Source: Alternaria dauci (taxonomy: Eukaryota > Ascomycota > Dothideomycetes > Pleosporales > Pleosporaceae). From it: a stretch of DNA of 64,000 bases. The notes under the pieces are model-generated. The model saw only the letters and a program-made list of their open reading frames with translations. It was not told where the DNA came from and ran no database searches. Below, one piece after another: positions 22,555 to 35,700 of this stretch. Position numbers and translations under genes: made by a program. Each line of letters opens with the position of its first letter. Positions within the stretch are counted from its first letter, which is position 1. Location: positions 2,578,277 through 2,642,276 of the forward strand of contig NC_091280.1 of NCBI RefSeq assembly GCF_042100115.1. Reading direction: 5' to 3'.

Positions 22555-24667
22555 CCGAGGATCACCGCGAAACGCCGGCCACCGCGAAACGCCCGATCCG
22601 TGCATGCAACACTAAAACCTCAACAACGTGTAACTCTATCAATATGAACTCAATAGAGGCTGCACTCGCAGCTATAGAATCGCTAGAATCTGGAGAAAAA
22701 CTTGTGTATGCGCAAATCGCGAGAAAGTATAGTGTTGAGCCTACAACGCTCGCTCGCAGGCATAAAGGCGCATCAACCTCGCTCGAAACCCGCTTCCAAA
22801 ATCAGCAGGCTCTCCACCCACAGTAAGAACAGGAGCTCCTCCTCTATATCAAACAGCTTACTAGGCGAGGCCTTCCACCAACACGAGCTATGATACGAAA
22901 TTTTGGCTCACAGATTGCGAAGAGACAGCTTAGAGTAAACTAGGTCAATCGCTTTATCTACCGGTATCCTAATAAGCTTATCTCAAAATAGACAACAGGC
23001 ATCGACAATAGTCGCCACAAGGCTAATTCAGGGAGAAAGTATAGTCTCTACTTTAATCTCCTGCGCGAAAAAATTGAGCAGTATCACGTTAAGCCTCGTC
23101 ACATCTACAACATGGATAAGAAGGGCTTCCTCCTTAGTATCCTAGGTAGATCAAAGAGGATCTTTGATAGACCCTCGTACGAGAAAGAAAAGAGGAGGAG
23201 CACTATCCAGGATAGATCGAGAGAGTGGATAACACTGCTAGCCTGCATCTGCGCTAATAGATCTCACCTTAAGCCTGCGCTCATCTACAAGTCAGCCTCA
23301 AGCTCCATACAGGACTCCTAGCTACAGGCGCTCGATCATAAGACTCATCAGGTTCGAGTCTCCTCCTCACCCTCTAGCTAGACGAACAACGATATTGGCC
23401 TCGCGTGGCTTAAACAGGTGTTCGATCGCGGTACAAAGGCAAAGGCTCGATCTTCCTATCGATTACTTATCCTTGATGGCCATAGATCTCACCTTATAAT
23501 GGATTTTATCGAGTACTGCAATTAGAACAAGATCCTCCTTATAGTATATCCACCTCATGCAACCTACACGCTGCAGCCGCTCGACGTCGCTATGTTTAAA
23601 CCTCTCTCCTTAGCTTACTAGGCTAAGATATCAGATTTTATGGAGAGGAGCTAAGGTCTTACCTTAATGAGTAAGAGAGATTTCTTCCCCCTCTTCTACT
23701 AAGCCTGGCAGGATTCCTTTAAGGAAACGACGATCCTAAAGGCTTTTGAGGTTATAGGCCTCTCACCCTTTAACCTAGAAGTAATCCTTTAACGCTTTGC
23801 TATATCTCCTCCCTTAAGCGATAGCGAGTCCTCAGCCTTAAGCGCCTCAAACTGGAGGAAGACTAAAGGCCTTCTACGTCAGGTAGTGAAGGATCGAGGT
23901 GATAGACGAGCTCAAAAGCTAGGCCAAGCTTTCCACCAAATCTCAACTCAAAAGACTCTTCTTAAGCATAAGGTGAAGGGCCTACGCGAGGCTCTAATCA
24001 ATGAGCGAACGCGTAGGAAGCGAGGTAAGCCTCTCCTACTACAGGAGCCTAAGGAGTATCAAGGTAGAGCTGTATTCTAGTCTCCAAGGAAGGTGAAGGA
24101 GGCACGTGATCGTCAGCAGCTCCAGGAGCGCGAGGAGGAGCAGCTACAACACCAAAAGGCTGAGGCAAACAGGCTTCGTGAGGAGGCAAGGCATTCAAAG
24201 GTAAGGGAGAAGGAAATAAGGCGTCAGGCAAGAGATGCGGCTAGGTCAGTAAGGGAGAAGGAGAAGGCTAAGAAGGCTGCTAAAAAGGCTTCTAGGGCAG
24301 CCGCTCGCAGGACTGCAAAACGACTCCAACAAGCTCTCAAAACCTCCCAAAAGAGTAAGAAGCGTAGCCTCAAGGCTCCTGCTAGAGCTACTACTAAAAA
24401 GAGAGCTATTATAAGGCCTGCAGGTGATAGAGAGCCTCAAGGTGCTGTCGCAGGCGCACCAGCTATCCAGTCACGACGCGGCCGCGCAATTACTACTCCA
24501 AAGCGATATTTGTAGCGCAATATGCTATATAGCCTCTATAGACCATACTTCGAAAAAAGATCGCAATAATAGCTATTATGTGAGGCTCTATAACCTCGAG
24601 TTGTTAGGCTGTTTTGGTGTTCGGATCGGGCGTTTCGCGGTGGCCGGCGTTTCGCGGTGATCCTCGG
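22555..24667 (+). mobile_element. pogo-type DNA transposon B, RIP-inactivated
   Basis: A 2,113-bp element with about 46-bp inverted repeats starting CCGAGGATCACCGCG and containing two copies of CACCGCGAAACGCC, flanked by TA (22553-22554 and 24668-24669). The repeats are almost identical despite heavy damage inside the element. It encodes a pogo-like transposase from ATG 22644. Inserted into TLH relic 1 downstream of element A. Confidence 0.92.
22644..24515 (+). pseudogene. transposase of element B, broken
   Basis: Begins with a CENP-B-like helix-turn-helix (YAQIARKYSVEPTTLARRH). The three catalytic Asp positions survive (NMDKKGF near 23,110, LILDGHRSH near 23,468, LQPLDVAMF near 23,570), although the usual DEKGF Glu is Lys. 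At least eleven stops interrupt the frame. The C-terminal tail (24093-24515) is a long Lys/Arg/Ala-rich coiled coil that is still open. Confidence 0.88.
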
Positions 24668-26230
24668 TAATTATTAGAAGATAGGCTTAACTAAACTTAT
24701 CTCTATTTCTATATCTCTATACTTAACTATACGCTTAAAGGGGACCTTTTTAAGAGTATAGTAATAGGGTTTCTTACCGCATTAGGAGTTAATCCTAAGA
24801 AAAAGATCCTTTAAGACGCATCTTCCTTTATATTATACTTATCTACTTTTATTAAGATATTATAGATACTTATTATCTAGATATCTATCCTAATAGTAGA
24901 AGAGGGCTAGATTAAGCACCTATTAGATATACTAGATAAGATACATAAGCGCTTTATAATCTATAGAAGTTAGTTACTATTTAATTAGGTACTATAGTTA
25001 CGAGCGTATAGAAAAAAGATTAGAAATAGCTCTATAAGCCTAGGCTATATCTACTAGTCTAATAACTATAAATAGCTTATATATAAATAGCTTAAGCTAA
25101 GTATAGCTAATTTTAAGAAATTTATTACTACCTAGGTAGCACTAGTACAGTCTAAGCTAGAGTAGCTCTTTCTAATCTATAGTAATAAAAAGTAAGAAGA
25201 TATAATCCCTACGTTTAAACTACGTAACTTAAAGGACAACCTAATAGAAAGCGCTAAGGGCTAGAGTTTTTATAAAGATCCTTAAAATAAAGATATTTTA
25301 CTAGAAGGGAAATAATAGATACTTAATCGCGTCTTAGAAGCTAATACGCTACGGGCTAAATTTATAGAGTTATATAAGAAAGATTCTAAAGTTCTCTAGA
25401 AAGTAATAGTAGTAAAGAAGTATATCTCTAAGATTAAATTATTCCTTAAGTAGCTCTTACTCCTTATTTATATTACTATAGGCTAACCTACTTATAGTAT
25501 AGAGATCCTTAGCTTACGTTACTATAATATAGTAAATAGGCACTATTAAAGTATTTTTATTAAGGATAGACTAGTTAGTATAGTAACTACGTACTATAAG
25601 GGATATAATATTATTAGGTCTATAAAGATTATCTACTACTATCTTCCTAGAGAAGTTAGTAAGCTTATTATTTACTACCTATAGCTTATCTTACTATTTT
25701 AGAGAAGTCTAGACCTACTAGTTTAGGAGAATAAAGTATCTTAGTTACCTTTCCTATAGCTAAAAGGTAATATATCTTAGATTAGTACTTATCTAACTAA
25801 TACATTAAAAGATAAAGTATAAATTTACCTATAAACCTATCTAAATATTACTTACTATAGATACGTTACGATTACTATATTACGCATCTATCTTAAAAGT
25901 AGTAGATTTAAGTAGGACTATAGTATTAAAGAAAAGATATTAAATAATTAGGTAAGCTATATAACGTAGATAGTAGGGTCTATATACGTACGTAGACTAA
26001 AGGAGGCTCTTAGAGCTATAGAGGCTAGAAGAGCTAAGTATTAGATAGTTAGTCGCGAATAGTATAGTTTTCTTAGGTTCTACGCTTACTTACCCTATAC
26101 TAAGCGTCTAGCTTTATTTAATATATTAGATAAGGAAGGTATACTAGTAGGTAGTAATAAGAAGTAAAAATATGTATAGGAAGATATTGTAGGCTAAGCG
26201 CTATAAGGAATATAAACCTTATTATTAATA

Positions 26231-26739
26231 ATATAAAAGCTAAGCTAGGACGCTATAAATAATATAATATACACTCTCTCCTAATTTCTCTATCCTAGGG
26301 CCCTACTTAGGATTAGCCCTTACCCTAGATAATATATACTATAATATTTACTTTTACTTACGTATAGTACGTTATAGGGGGCTCGCCCTAGAAGACTTTA
26401 AGGTACTAGACTAATTAGGTTCCTATAGGCTAATAGCTCTAAAATTTAGATATATTAATTAGCGCGTTAAGCTATACGTTAACACTAATTTATAGCCCTA
26501 TAGCTAATAGGGTTAATAAGGTTAATAGTGTTAGGGTTTAGTGTTTAGAGGTTAGGGTTAGATTATCGCGTTATAATACCCTAGACCCTAGGGTTTAGAG
26601 TTATTCTAAGATAATAAGTAGCGAGGAAGACACATCTATAATATAATATATAACGTAGAGTCTATAATAACTAGTAGTTAATTTTAAAGAGTTATTTTAC
26701 GCTATATTATATGCTTAACTTATTATTATAACTATTATA
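26231..26739. other. AT-rich RIP-damaged spacer
   Basis: No recognisable protein block between TLH relic 1 and relic 2. Short TTAGGG-like words occur near 26,530, too few to call telomeric. Confidence 0.4.
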
Positions 26740-28950
26740 CTACTATAGTAGAGAATAATATTATAGGTAAGTATTTTACGTATTTAGTTAAGTACGCGTT
26801 AGTAGTATATAAAGAGTACTAATATAGCGTTTTACCTAGCTAGATTAAGAGCTATATATAGCGCGCCTATCCTACTAAGTAGAAGTAAGCGAAAGCTATA
26901 GTAGAAGAAGTTAGTAGTTAGGCTAGTTTAATCTAGTATACTAGTAAGTTAGAGGTGCCTAGCTAGATAATTAAGCCTATCTATTAGTTACCCGTATACG
27001 AGGATAGATTAATATATTAGGTTAACCCTAACTATTACTACTAGATATTCTAGAGTAAAGGCGTAATAAAGAAGTATTAGTAAGTTATGTATAACTAGTT
27101 ACTAGTAGGGAAGAGTAGACACCTAAGCTAGGTTAAGTAGAAGGAGATAAGAGAGCGTATTAGCTAGTATTATAAGAAAGTGTATTACTAGTGTTTATTA
27201 GTCTAGGGCTAGGGCTTATAGTATTTCTAGGTCTACTAGCCTAGTAATAGTAGCCTAGACGTTATACCTATTAACAGTGACGTAGCGTAGGCGTAGGTAG
27301 GTAAGGAGATAGCTAGGGCGTAGGCTAATATTAAGACCTAGGCGCAGAACACTATTAGGAGGGCGAGCGAGACGAGGTGAACCTATAGCTAGAGTAGACG
27401 TAGTAGCTGCCGTATTTAGTTAGTATAGAGTAGCCGGAGTTAATAGCGTATATTAAAGAGCCCGTAGCTAAGCTTAACCCTAGAGGTAGGTATAGAGACG
27501 AGTAGTAGGCTAAGCCTATTAAGGCGGCTATATAGGAGGCTATAGATAGGTTAGCGCGGTTTAGTTAAGCGTCTATCATACGCCGTATTAGCGTATTTAT
27601 ACAGCTAGAGGCTATCTAGACAGAGAAGTACTAGATATAGTACTAGCTATTACAGCTATATATAGACGAATAGTTAATCGTTAAGCACGTACGGCCGTAG
27701 TAGTAGATAGTAATATTTTTTATACGCACCTAGCGTAAGCACGCGTAGAAGAGCCCCTAGTACTAGTTTATACACTAGTAGCAAGACGCGTAGGAAGCGT
27801 TTATTAGAGAGATAGAGAGAATTACAGAAGGAGGGGTAGACGAAGAAGAAGACAGAGGTAAAAAGATAGATATAGACGGCGGTAAAGAGGGTATAGCGGA
27901 CGACGTTAACGAGGGTATCAACAAGATAGAGGTAGCCTAAGATACAACCCCTAACGCCATAGTTAAGCTAACAAAGTTATTAAGACTCTAGAAAGCGTAT
28001 TTAGAGTTTTACATTACGTTATTAAATTAGTCTATTACGCGCAAGGAGTACAACAGCCTATTAGTATGTACGTTAGCGGTGTTAGGCGTTAAGGAGGACA
28101 GGTAGAAGGGCGCAGAGTAGTATCCGCTAATATTGTCAGCCGTAATCAAGGTCGCCTAGTTCATAGTAGTGTAGTAGGCGTTAGAGTTATTAGAGCCGTT
28201 AGACAAGAATAAGGACAAGTTAGACGACGACAACGATAGCGCGTACGAGAGCGACAGCAGCTAGCTACGCTAACGCTAGCCTAAGGGGTGTTTACAGTTT
28301 ATACAGGAGATAATAGATAGGTTTATAGTACGAGGCAGCCACAGACCTATATAGTAGATGTTGGATTTACGGACGTACAGGTTAAAGATCTATTACAACA
28401 CGACGTCGCGCGGGCATATAGAGTGGACAGGCGGCGATAAGTTATTATACAAGGGGTTACAGTTCAATATAGCGCAGTTCCGCGGTATAGTGCACGGGCT
28501 AGCGAGTGAAAGCCGGCGGATATTAATAGAGGAGTTGATGTTTAGTAGCAGCAAGGCCACTAAGCTAATACCTAGCGTTCCGTAGGAGAGCATGCGAGAC
28601 AACCTGACTGACGAGCGGCCTAGATAGAGTTTTTTGAAGGACTATCGCACGCGTATACTAGTAGATAGGGAGAGATAGTTATTTGAGCGGGTAGGGAGAG
28701 ACGCTAGCATCTAAAACAGGTTCATAAAGCCAGGAGCGCGTTCCGGAGTAGACTAAGAAGCGGTGGAGTGGTACATAGGGCGCGTTGTTAAGTTCTGGGA
28801 GAAGTTAGCCGTGTTACTGCATATAGCCGGAGGCCAGCCAGCTAGAGGACTAGAGATATTGAGCGTCCGGCACAGCAACACCATCCAAGGAGGGCATCGC
28901 AATATATTTATCGAGGACGGCATAGTCGTGTTTGTGACGCGGTACCTAAC
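26740..28950 (+). pseudogene. TLH/DUF3505-family relic 2, 3'-truncated
   Basis: One frame interrupted by many TAG/TAA codons matches the same subtelomeric family. The open tail pieces 28358-28585 (LDLRTYRLKIYYNTTSRGH) and 28763-28954 (HIAGGQPARGLEILSVRHSN, then HRNIFIEDG) are very close to the family consensus. Stops are dense in the 5' half and rare after about 27,960, so damage is uneven along the copy. The gene is cut abruptly at about 28,950, where the 107-bp repeat begins, so the tyrosine-rich LPREV block and the helicase domain are missing. Confidence 0.75.
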
Positions 28951-29057
28951 CTAGTATATTATGCGCCGTGGTATCAGCCCCTAATTCTTCCCAGTCGGGC
29001 AATTGTGCACCCTGACCTAAAGACGCGTGTATGCAACGAGAATCAGGTGCTGATTCT
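28951..29057 (+). repeat. 107-bp direct repeat, right copy
   Basis: Pairs with 12572-12678. It sits exactly at the truncation point of TLH relic 2 and is followed by CTCCCCTTACA, which resembles the chromovirus LTR end. Confidence 0.7.
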
Positions 29058-29273
29058 CTCCCCTTACAGTCTAGTGTGGTGCCACCCCTTAATTTACGTA
29101 GTTTAGGACTAGCGTAGATCCCTAACTAATCGCATCCTCCAAGTAGCAGAATGCACATTATAGCTGCCTTTGGTAACAAGTAATATTCTTACCGTTTGCT
29201 TGTAATCGTATTAAAAGCGTAGAGATGGCAACAAACTAGATCCTGTCAACACCAGCATCTATAGCGAACCACC
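29058..29273. other. spacer, no gene seen
   Basis: Short unassigned sequence between the 107-bp repeat and the next TLH-family relic. Confidence 0.4.
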
Positions 29274-32200
29274 TTGTACGTCACATCGATCACCAGATTG
29301 CAGTTACTAGTCGCTAATCTCGCATTCTGTATCGTACAGCAACAGGAGCTAATTGTTCTAGACTATGTCACCTTCGTCGCAAGCGAGAAAGTAATTATCT
29401 GCACTCCGTGTTACACCGCCGTACCTCTCAAGGGCTTAGACACCCACCTGCGAACTTGCCACTATATTCCTCGTAAACTACGGCAAATGACGATAGCACG
29501 ATTTAACAGCGTGCCTACCGCGCAAACCTTCAATAATCTAGTACCTCGCCAGGACGGATCGGCGCCGCTCTCCTACCTTCCTCCGCCCGCACCTAGATTC
29601 TGTTGTCCTCACTGTACAGAAGGAAAGACAATCAACTAGGATCAGATAAAGAGGCATGTAAAGGCGAAACACAACATTAGCGCTTCTAAATGCGTGCAAG
29701 AACAATCTAAATACGATTGTTACCTGCAAAGCTAGATAAAGTACTCGCCGAAATACTAGGTAGTGACCCGAGATACTAGCTCCAGCCAGCTGGAGATCGA
29801 AGGACAGCCGCACTCTACAAGCGAAGAGGAGCACTTGACACGAATGGAGGATGAAGAGGAAGAGCAGCGCTTCGATGGCGGTCTTAACACAGTAGCACTA
29901 GACGCAGAGCTGGAGCACGACGAGAATACTGAGTGGCTTCGAGGCTGTGAGTGGCCGACATGGTTTAGAGACAAGCCTATCCATCTTGTCGTCGCAGCTG
30001 CAGCATTGCCGTCCGCGAAGACATCAGAAGATCTCTCGCTAGGCCTTTGGAATGGTTTCGAATGCGTGAGCCCAGCACATACAGAGAGGATTATCTAGAA
30101 GCTACTAGAGGCTAGCAAAATCGTGTTTCAGCGATGCGAATTGACGCTTAAGCAGACTCCGCGTGTTTTGCGATGCTGGCTTCGGAGCTGGACCCCTTCC
30201 TTTCTTCCTTACCCGTTCGAGCTGCCTCAACGCGAACTAACCAAGCGAAAGTACTACGTCATCCACGAGCGGTTTCTTTGCTACATATTCCGAATCCTAG
30301 CGCTATCGCGTAACATAAAGGAGCCCACAAACGACATATCAGGACTACAGCTAACTACAGCTCAGCTAGCGATAATAAACCATATCTGGGACCATCTTTC
30401 TGTTGTCAGCCAGCAGGCAGCCAGTAGGGTATTGCTCGAACCATCACTAAATAGTGTCCATGAGAATCTCTTCCAGCTTCTTGTTATATTCTGGACGGAC
30501 CTGTCGCACGATAGAAACATAAGCCGTAGCGCTATTGTGCATTTCTTAGGTGTTTTGGGAATTTATCCTACAGAACTATGTTTCCGTAAACCCTATAATT
30601 ATACACTATTTATATCAGCGCTCCTATAGGTGGGGCGTCTAATTATCCTTAAGTACGCTCTACCGCTTGCACTATACTACTATCTCAAAGTTCCTTGGCC
30701 TAAGCGTACTGCCTACGCCGACTAAGCACAGCGACTGCGTGAGCACATTCGACCTAAATATCTTTAACGAGGAAGTCTTACACCGGTCGGCTATCTTATT
30801 AAACGACTTCAGCATAGACGAGCGATTGCTAGGCGCGAGGGCCCCCGAACAAACATATCCTGGTCTTCTGATGGCTTAACGCTACATATCGCGGACACTT
30901 AGGTTCATATGCGCTAATTTCGCGAAACGATCTATAGCGTTATAGTAGGATCGTAAAGCCTTGCACAAGAGCTCCTATTTGACTAGTGGCTAGATGTTTA
31001 GCTTAATACTGTGCAAGATGATCTTGCGACCTATCGCCTAGGGTTCTTATTTCTGACACACCCCGCTAACAAACTCTAGGGGTCTTTTCGCGATCTAAGC
31101 AGACGAGCATTCTCAGAGTAAGGCGGGTGTTCGTTAGAGATAAGAAGAGGAAGAGCTAAGCTAAAGGAGTACCTAAACAAAAGCGATACGTTCATTCGTC
31201 TACTTTATGCAGTAATGCACATGACAGACGGCATGCTAGCACGCGGAGAAGAGTTTAGGGTATTATGTTGGGCTGATATAGTCTCTGTGCGACGAAATAT
31301 CTTTATTTACAAAGGGAGGGTAATACTTATTTTTGCGTACAACAAAGTAAACACGAACACGAACAACTCCTTCTATATCGTGCGCTCTCCCTGCCCTCTA
31401 GTACAAAGGATCCTTTACCTCTATCTCGTATATATCCGTCCGTTCCGCAGTCTTATCAGCCGAAGTTTAGACGTCTTATCTAAGAAGTCAACAAACCCCT
31501 ACTTGTTTAGTACACACGACAGCGCGACAGCGTGCTTCTCCCCGCATTAGGCCCACTTAAGCCTAAAATATTTGACAGCTACATGTGCTGTTCTGATGAC
31601 TACTAGTCTATACAGGCAAACTGTAGTGAGCATTGCTAAGAAGCATCTCCCCGCTCTCGTTAAACTATTTGACCCTAACACGCCTAAAGATTATCATAGT
31701 TTCCTCTAGCTTCTTTCTTTCTAAACAGGTTATAAACCGGTTACGCATGCTAGCGCATACGCGCTTAAGTATGGTTTTCCAACCAAACTCTAACCAGATC
31801 TTATCGACCGATACCTCGTAAATAGTTATATATGGCACGAGTTTACGTTGACCTGAGAAGAGGATGTTCTGGATCATAGTCTAGCAGCTACATACCATGC
31901 CCTAAGCAGAACCTCGCCAGTTAGCTATTGCCCAGACAGCGTCACTTTGAGGACACTAGAGTGTGTTACACCAGAGCCGAGCGATGTAGACTTATCAGAT
32001 AAGCTCTTGCCTATTCAGACGCAAGAGCAAAGACAACGAAGAGGGAAGAAGCGACGTAGAGAGACTGAGAGCTGCAGTCCTCTAACAAGAAAAATTCTTG
32101 TTATGCAGCAATAATTGCACGACCTTATCCAAGAACGCGCTACGTTAAAGAGAACACGAGCTTCACACCAAAACACAAGCCGAGATTACAGAGAGTCTGA

Positions 32201-32363
32201 TTTAGAAACTGAGCCAGCGACCAGTGATTGGGAGGATAGAAGGGGGCTTCAGAGAAGGAGTGAGATTCAATCTGTACTTAAAAAGGACGTGAGGCGCAAA
32301 GACTATAGGTCAGAAGCGCACAGTACTCGCACTTTAAGATCTAATAAGCGGAGGAGAGACTAG
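29274..32363 (+). pseudogene. DUF3505/TLH-like relic 3, single frame with about a dozen stops
   Basis: The frame of 29274 stays in register for about 1,030 codons with a dozen or so TAG/TAA/TGA codons and no obvious indel. The N-terminus has finger-like Cys/His motifs (CTPCYTAVPLKGLDTHLRTC, and CCPHC). A recognisable later block reads HMTDGMLARGEEFRVLCWAD (31,215 on) with RRNIFIYKGR and SPCPLVQRILYLYLVYIRPF. The C-terminus (32115-32363) is Arg/Lys-rich. It is much less damaged than relics 1 and 2 and belongs to a distinct subfamily of the same subtelomeric proteins. No helicase motifs are seen. Confidence 0.7.
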
Positions 32364-32448
32364 TACATAGTTAGTATAAAGTAGACTATTTCACAAAGTT
32401 CACTACTACTACTATAAAAGCAATTAAGCTCCTAGAGCCCCTATATAA

Positions 32449-32471
32449 GGCCAGGTGTGAGGCCTCATATT
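32449..32471 (+). repeat. boundary motif, right copy
   Basis: GGCCAGGTGTGAGGCC followed by TCATATT. The core repeats that at 12557-12572 in direct orientation, while the outer arm is the inverse of the left copy's outer arm. Confidence 0.6.
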
Positions 32472-32790
32472 CGCTTAAAGTGGCTTAGCGCTAGGGTTTC
32501 CCGCTTTTCGCGAGGAAATTCTGACCCCCAACACCCAGCAATAATGCACTTGTTTAAGTTTGTCGCCCATACAAAGTTAGCGCAGATTTACATACGCTAT
32601 CGGTCCCTAGAAGCTTAATAGGCGCAGCGCTATTCTCTGCATTTAGGGTTAGGGTTCTGTAGCAATAGAGAACCCCGTTTAGGATAGCTGAGCGCCCATT
32701 GAACATGACAAGTAGTAAGACAACCCTAGTGCATAACACGCAGATTAATACAACTAGCCCCGCAAAATCTCTAGGGACAACTGCGATGCT

Positions 32791-35700
32791 GTGTTCTACT
32801 TTCTTAGTGAGTATAGCGTGCTAGTTTGTAAGCAGCACCGTACTAGAGTAATAAATCTCGACCGGCACTTGCGCGAGCAGCATAGAACCCCCATTGCAGT
32901 GCGACGACAGGTAGTAGACTATTTCGCACGGTTTACTGCTGTCAATCCGAAAGAAATTAAGCCCCTAGAGCAGCCGGCATGCCCTATTCAAGAGCTTAGG
33001 ACGCCGTTAGATGGTCTTAAGTGTTAAAGGTGCAGCTTTATCACGATAGATAAAGGCAACATGAAGACACACTGTAGAAAACTGCACGAGCTTTCGTGGA
33101 CGGGTAATAAAAGCGTATTATATAAGTCTGTAAAGGTGTAGACGTTTTTCCGTAGTAGGGGGTTGTAGAGATATTTTGTAGTTAATTTAGGTGTTAGAGA
33201 AAATAGAGAAAGATTAGACTAAGATTAGGTCGTTTAATAATAACTTAGCGGATAGCAGAACGTGTAACAGTAGCTTGAAGAGGACATGTAAGTAATAGCT
33301 GAGGCTGTAAAGACGGACAAGACTGGCTGGTTTAAGAGAACTAGGTGGTTATCGTTTCTGCAGGGCCGGAATCTAGCCTATCTAGGCTATCAAGCCCGCT
33401 TACCTAACTAAAACGAAGCAAAGCTGCAGCTAGCTGCTAAGCTAATAGAAGAACTAATTAAAAAATCCGTTTATAGCTTAGTAACGCTTCTACAGGAAAC
33501 ACGACGCTAGCTTCGTAGTGCGCAGTAGGCGGAAATCGATTAACGGCCGCTAGCGCGACTACAGAACCCCGAGAGTTAGGCAACGTACACTAGCTATATA
33601 GTCTGATTTATCTACTTCTATCTCCGCATCGTTACAGATGAAGAGCGTTAAGTAGATAAATATATAGCACAGAGGGATTAAGCTGTTAGCGTTAATAGTA
33701 TAAGCGACGAGGATACTAGCATAGAGAGCGAGTACGACGATAGCGACATAGAAGGTACTGTTAACAGCAATAAAAACGACGGTGTTATACTACTGCGGTA
33801 ACCGCGTCGCGTTGTACAGGCTAACAAGATAAAGGATGCGCGCGAGCTGTTCACGTAGAAGGATAATTAGAAGGCGCTAGTAATCTAGCTATAGCTTACG
33901 CTAGGTAACCGCGACGCAGCTGCTTAGACAAACGCGCTACTTAACTCGCTAGCTTCGTTTATTCTTATAGGCTATAGCAGCGATAAGTTTTTAAGTGGTC
34001 TGGTGCAGTATCTGGCTGTGCTAGGCATCAACACGCAGACAAACCGCTTACGTATAGTAAAGAACTTCTCGTACATACTTGCTGGCGTGGTCTACTACGT
34101 TCGCGTACTTGCAGCAGAAAAGATTCTGCCCGCAGCCAAGCGTAATGATCAGACGGAAGAAGACCGCGAGCGATTCTTAGCTATGCGCAGGCAGTATCTA
34201 GCGGATGGCTCGTATAGTCTAATAAGCATTATGCTGAGTCTTCTCGCGTATAGTAAGCACGCAGCGCTTAACGAGGGCAATGCTGGCAACGCATACTAGT
34301 CCCCTAACAAGAAGGTGTTTTATCTTAGCGGCCGGCCGCTTATAATTAAGCGTTTCCGCGCGATAGCGCAGAGCATAGAAGCGGAGGCAGAGGACACGTT
34401 TTAGTAGATGTGCTAGGTTGATCGTATAGCTAACCACTTTACGGTAGATCTAGCGCAGATTCAAGACGACGTTACATTCACGACTTAGGGCAGGTCGTTT
34501 GTTACTACCCTAGGCAACCGTCTGTCTAATGGGCTAGCTTAGATACTAAAAAGGGCGCGGGGCACAGAGAGCGGCATGCAACTACAGATGTCGGACAGCC
34601 GGTGGAGAAGCAACAAGGTGCGGGAGTATCTACGGTAGGTAGATCGCTTCTTAGCGCTACTGCTAGGCTGTGTGCATATAGAATTAGGACAGCCGGCTCA
34701 AGGCTCTAAGATTGTCACGATACGGCACCGTAATAGGCTGCTACAGGACCGCGATGTCTTTATTGTAGACAGTGCTGTTATAACCATCGTGCGGTATCAT
34801 AAGTTACAGTCTTAGTGGGACAAGCTAAAGGTAGTTCTGCGCTTTCTACCGCCGCGATTAGGGCAGGTAATAGTATTGTACTTAAGCTACTTACAGCCCG
34901 TTTCGAGAGTATCTTATAGCAACCGTGCTTAGGGGCGGGTTAGACAACTATATCTAGAGTAATAAGTAAGGCGTATAGGGTATAGATTAACTCACGAAGG
35001 TACTACGGCGTAAGATAGGGAAGCGACTTAGCGTCAAGCTAAGTACGCTAGGCTACTGTCACACAGCTATTAGAATCGGGCGGGCAAAAGTAGGGGAGTC
35101 GTTTAGCAAGGGCTATCAAGACGAGGTTAGCGAGATTAATAAAGCGGAGGTAGACGAGGATAAGGAGGACTTAATTAAGCTGCAGAACTCGCGAACAACG
35201 GTTATAGGTGTAGGCAACTACAGTGTGTCAATTAATATCGTTAAGTATCTTAGCACGCGGTCAATTAATGCGTTCTAGGCGCTAAGTACCGCTTAGCACC
35301 GCTTTTTAGGTGTAGATAGACAGGCTAAAGCGCCCGAGGAGCGCCAACTACCGCGGAAAAGGCTGATGCGAGAGAGCATCTTAGGGCTTCTAATGCTTCC
35401 AAAAGCGAAGGCCGTTTACGTAGAAGATGCGCGAGCTGCGGCTGTGCATTAGGCGCTGCAGCAGGTGCTAGGGAAGCAGGACGTTAGGTTTTACTTAATA
35501 GAGCAGGAGTAGGCTCTATACGCAGTACTAGATAAGACGACACCGCTTATTGTTATACTTCCGATAGGAGGAGGTAAGAGCTTACTGTTTACGCTGCCGG
35601 TATATATAGAAGAGACTAGAGTAACAGTAGTCGTTATACCGTACCGGGCGTTAATTAAGGACTTAGTAAGCTAGATCTGTAACTGCGGTATTAACTGCAT

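Larger units (their letters stand above)
13170..26230 (+). pseudogene. TLH/DUF3505-family relic 1, split by three nested transposons
   Basis: Reading around TAG/TAA stops, the segments 13170-13350, 19773-20531, 22374-22554 and 24668-26230 form one protein of the fungal subtelomeric DUF3505/telomere-linked family. Recognisable blocks include an N-terminal LCGIGVKPKHYL finger-like motif (near 13,220), GDLFKSIVIGFLTALGVNPK (near 24,740), the SIEILSLRYYN and SIFIKD blocks (near 25,500) and YYLPREVSKLIIYYL (near 25,640). In intact relatives these read as the PARGPEILS, HRNIFIEDG and HRYLPREV blocks. Nearly every Gln and Trp codon has become a stop and many His/Arg codons are changed, as expected from RIP. 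The relic is non-functional. The chromovirus at 13351 and the pogo elements at 20532 and 22555 interrupt it. The helicase part is absent. Confidence 0.75.

Noticed and set aside
26500..26600. Interstitial telomere tract
   Set aside because: A few GTTAGGGTT words occur, but they are scattered and short, compatible with chance in AT-rich sequence.
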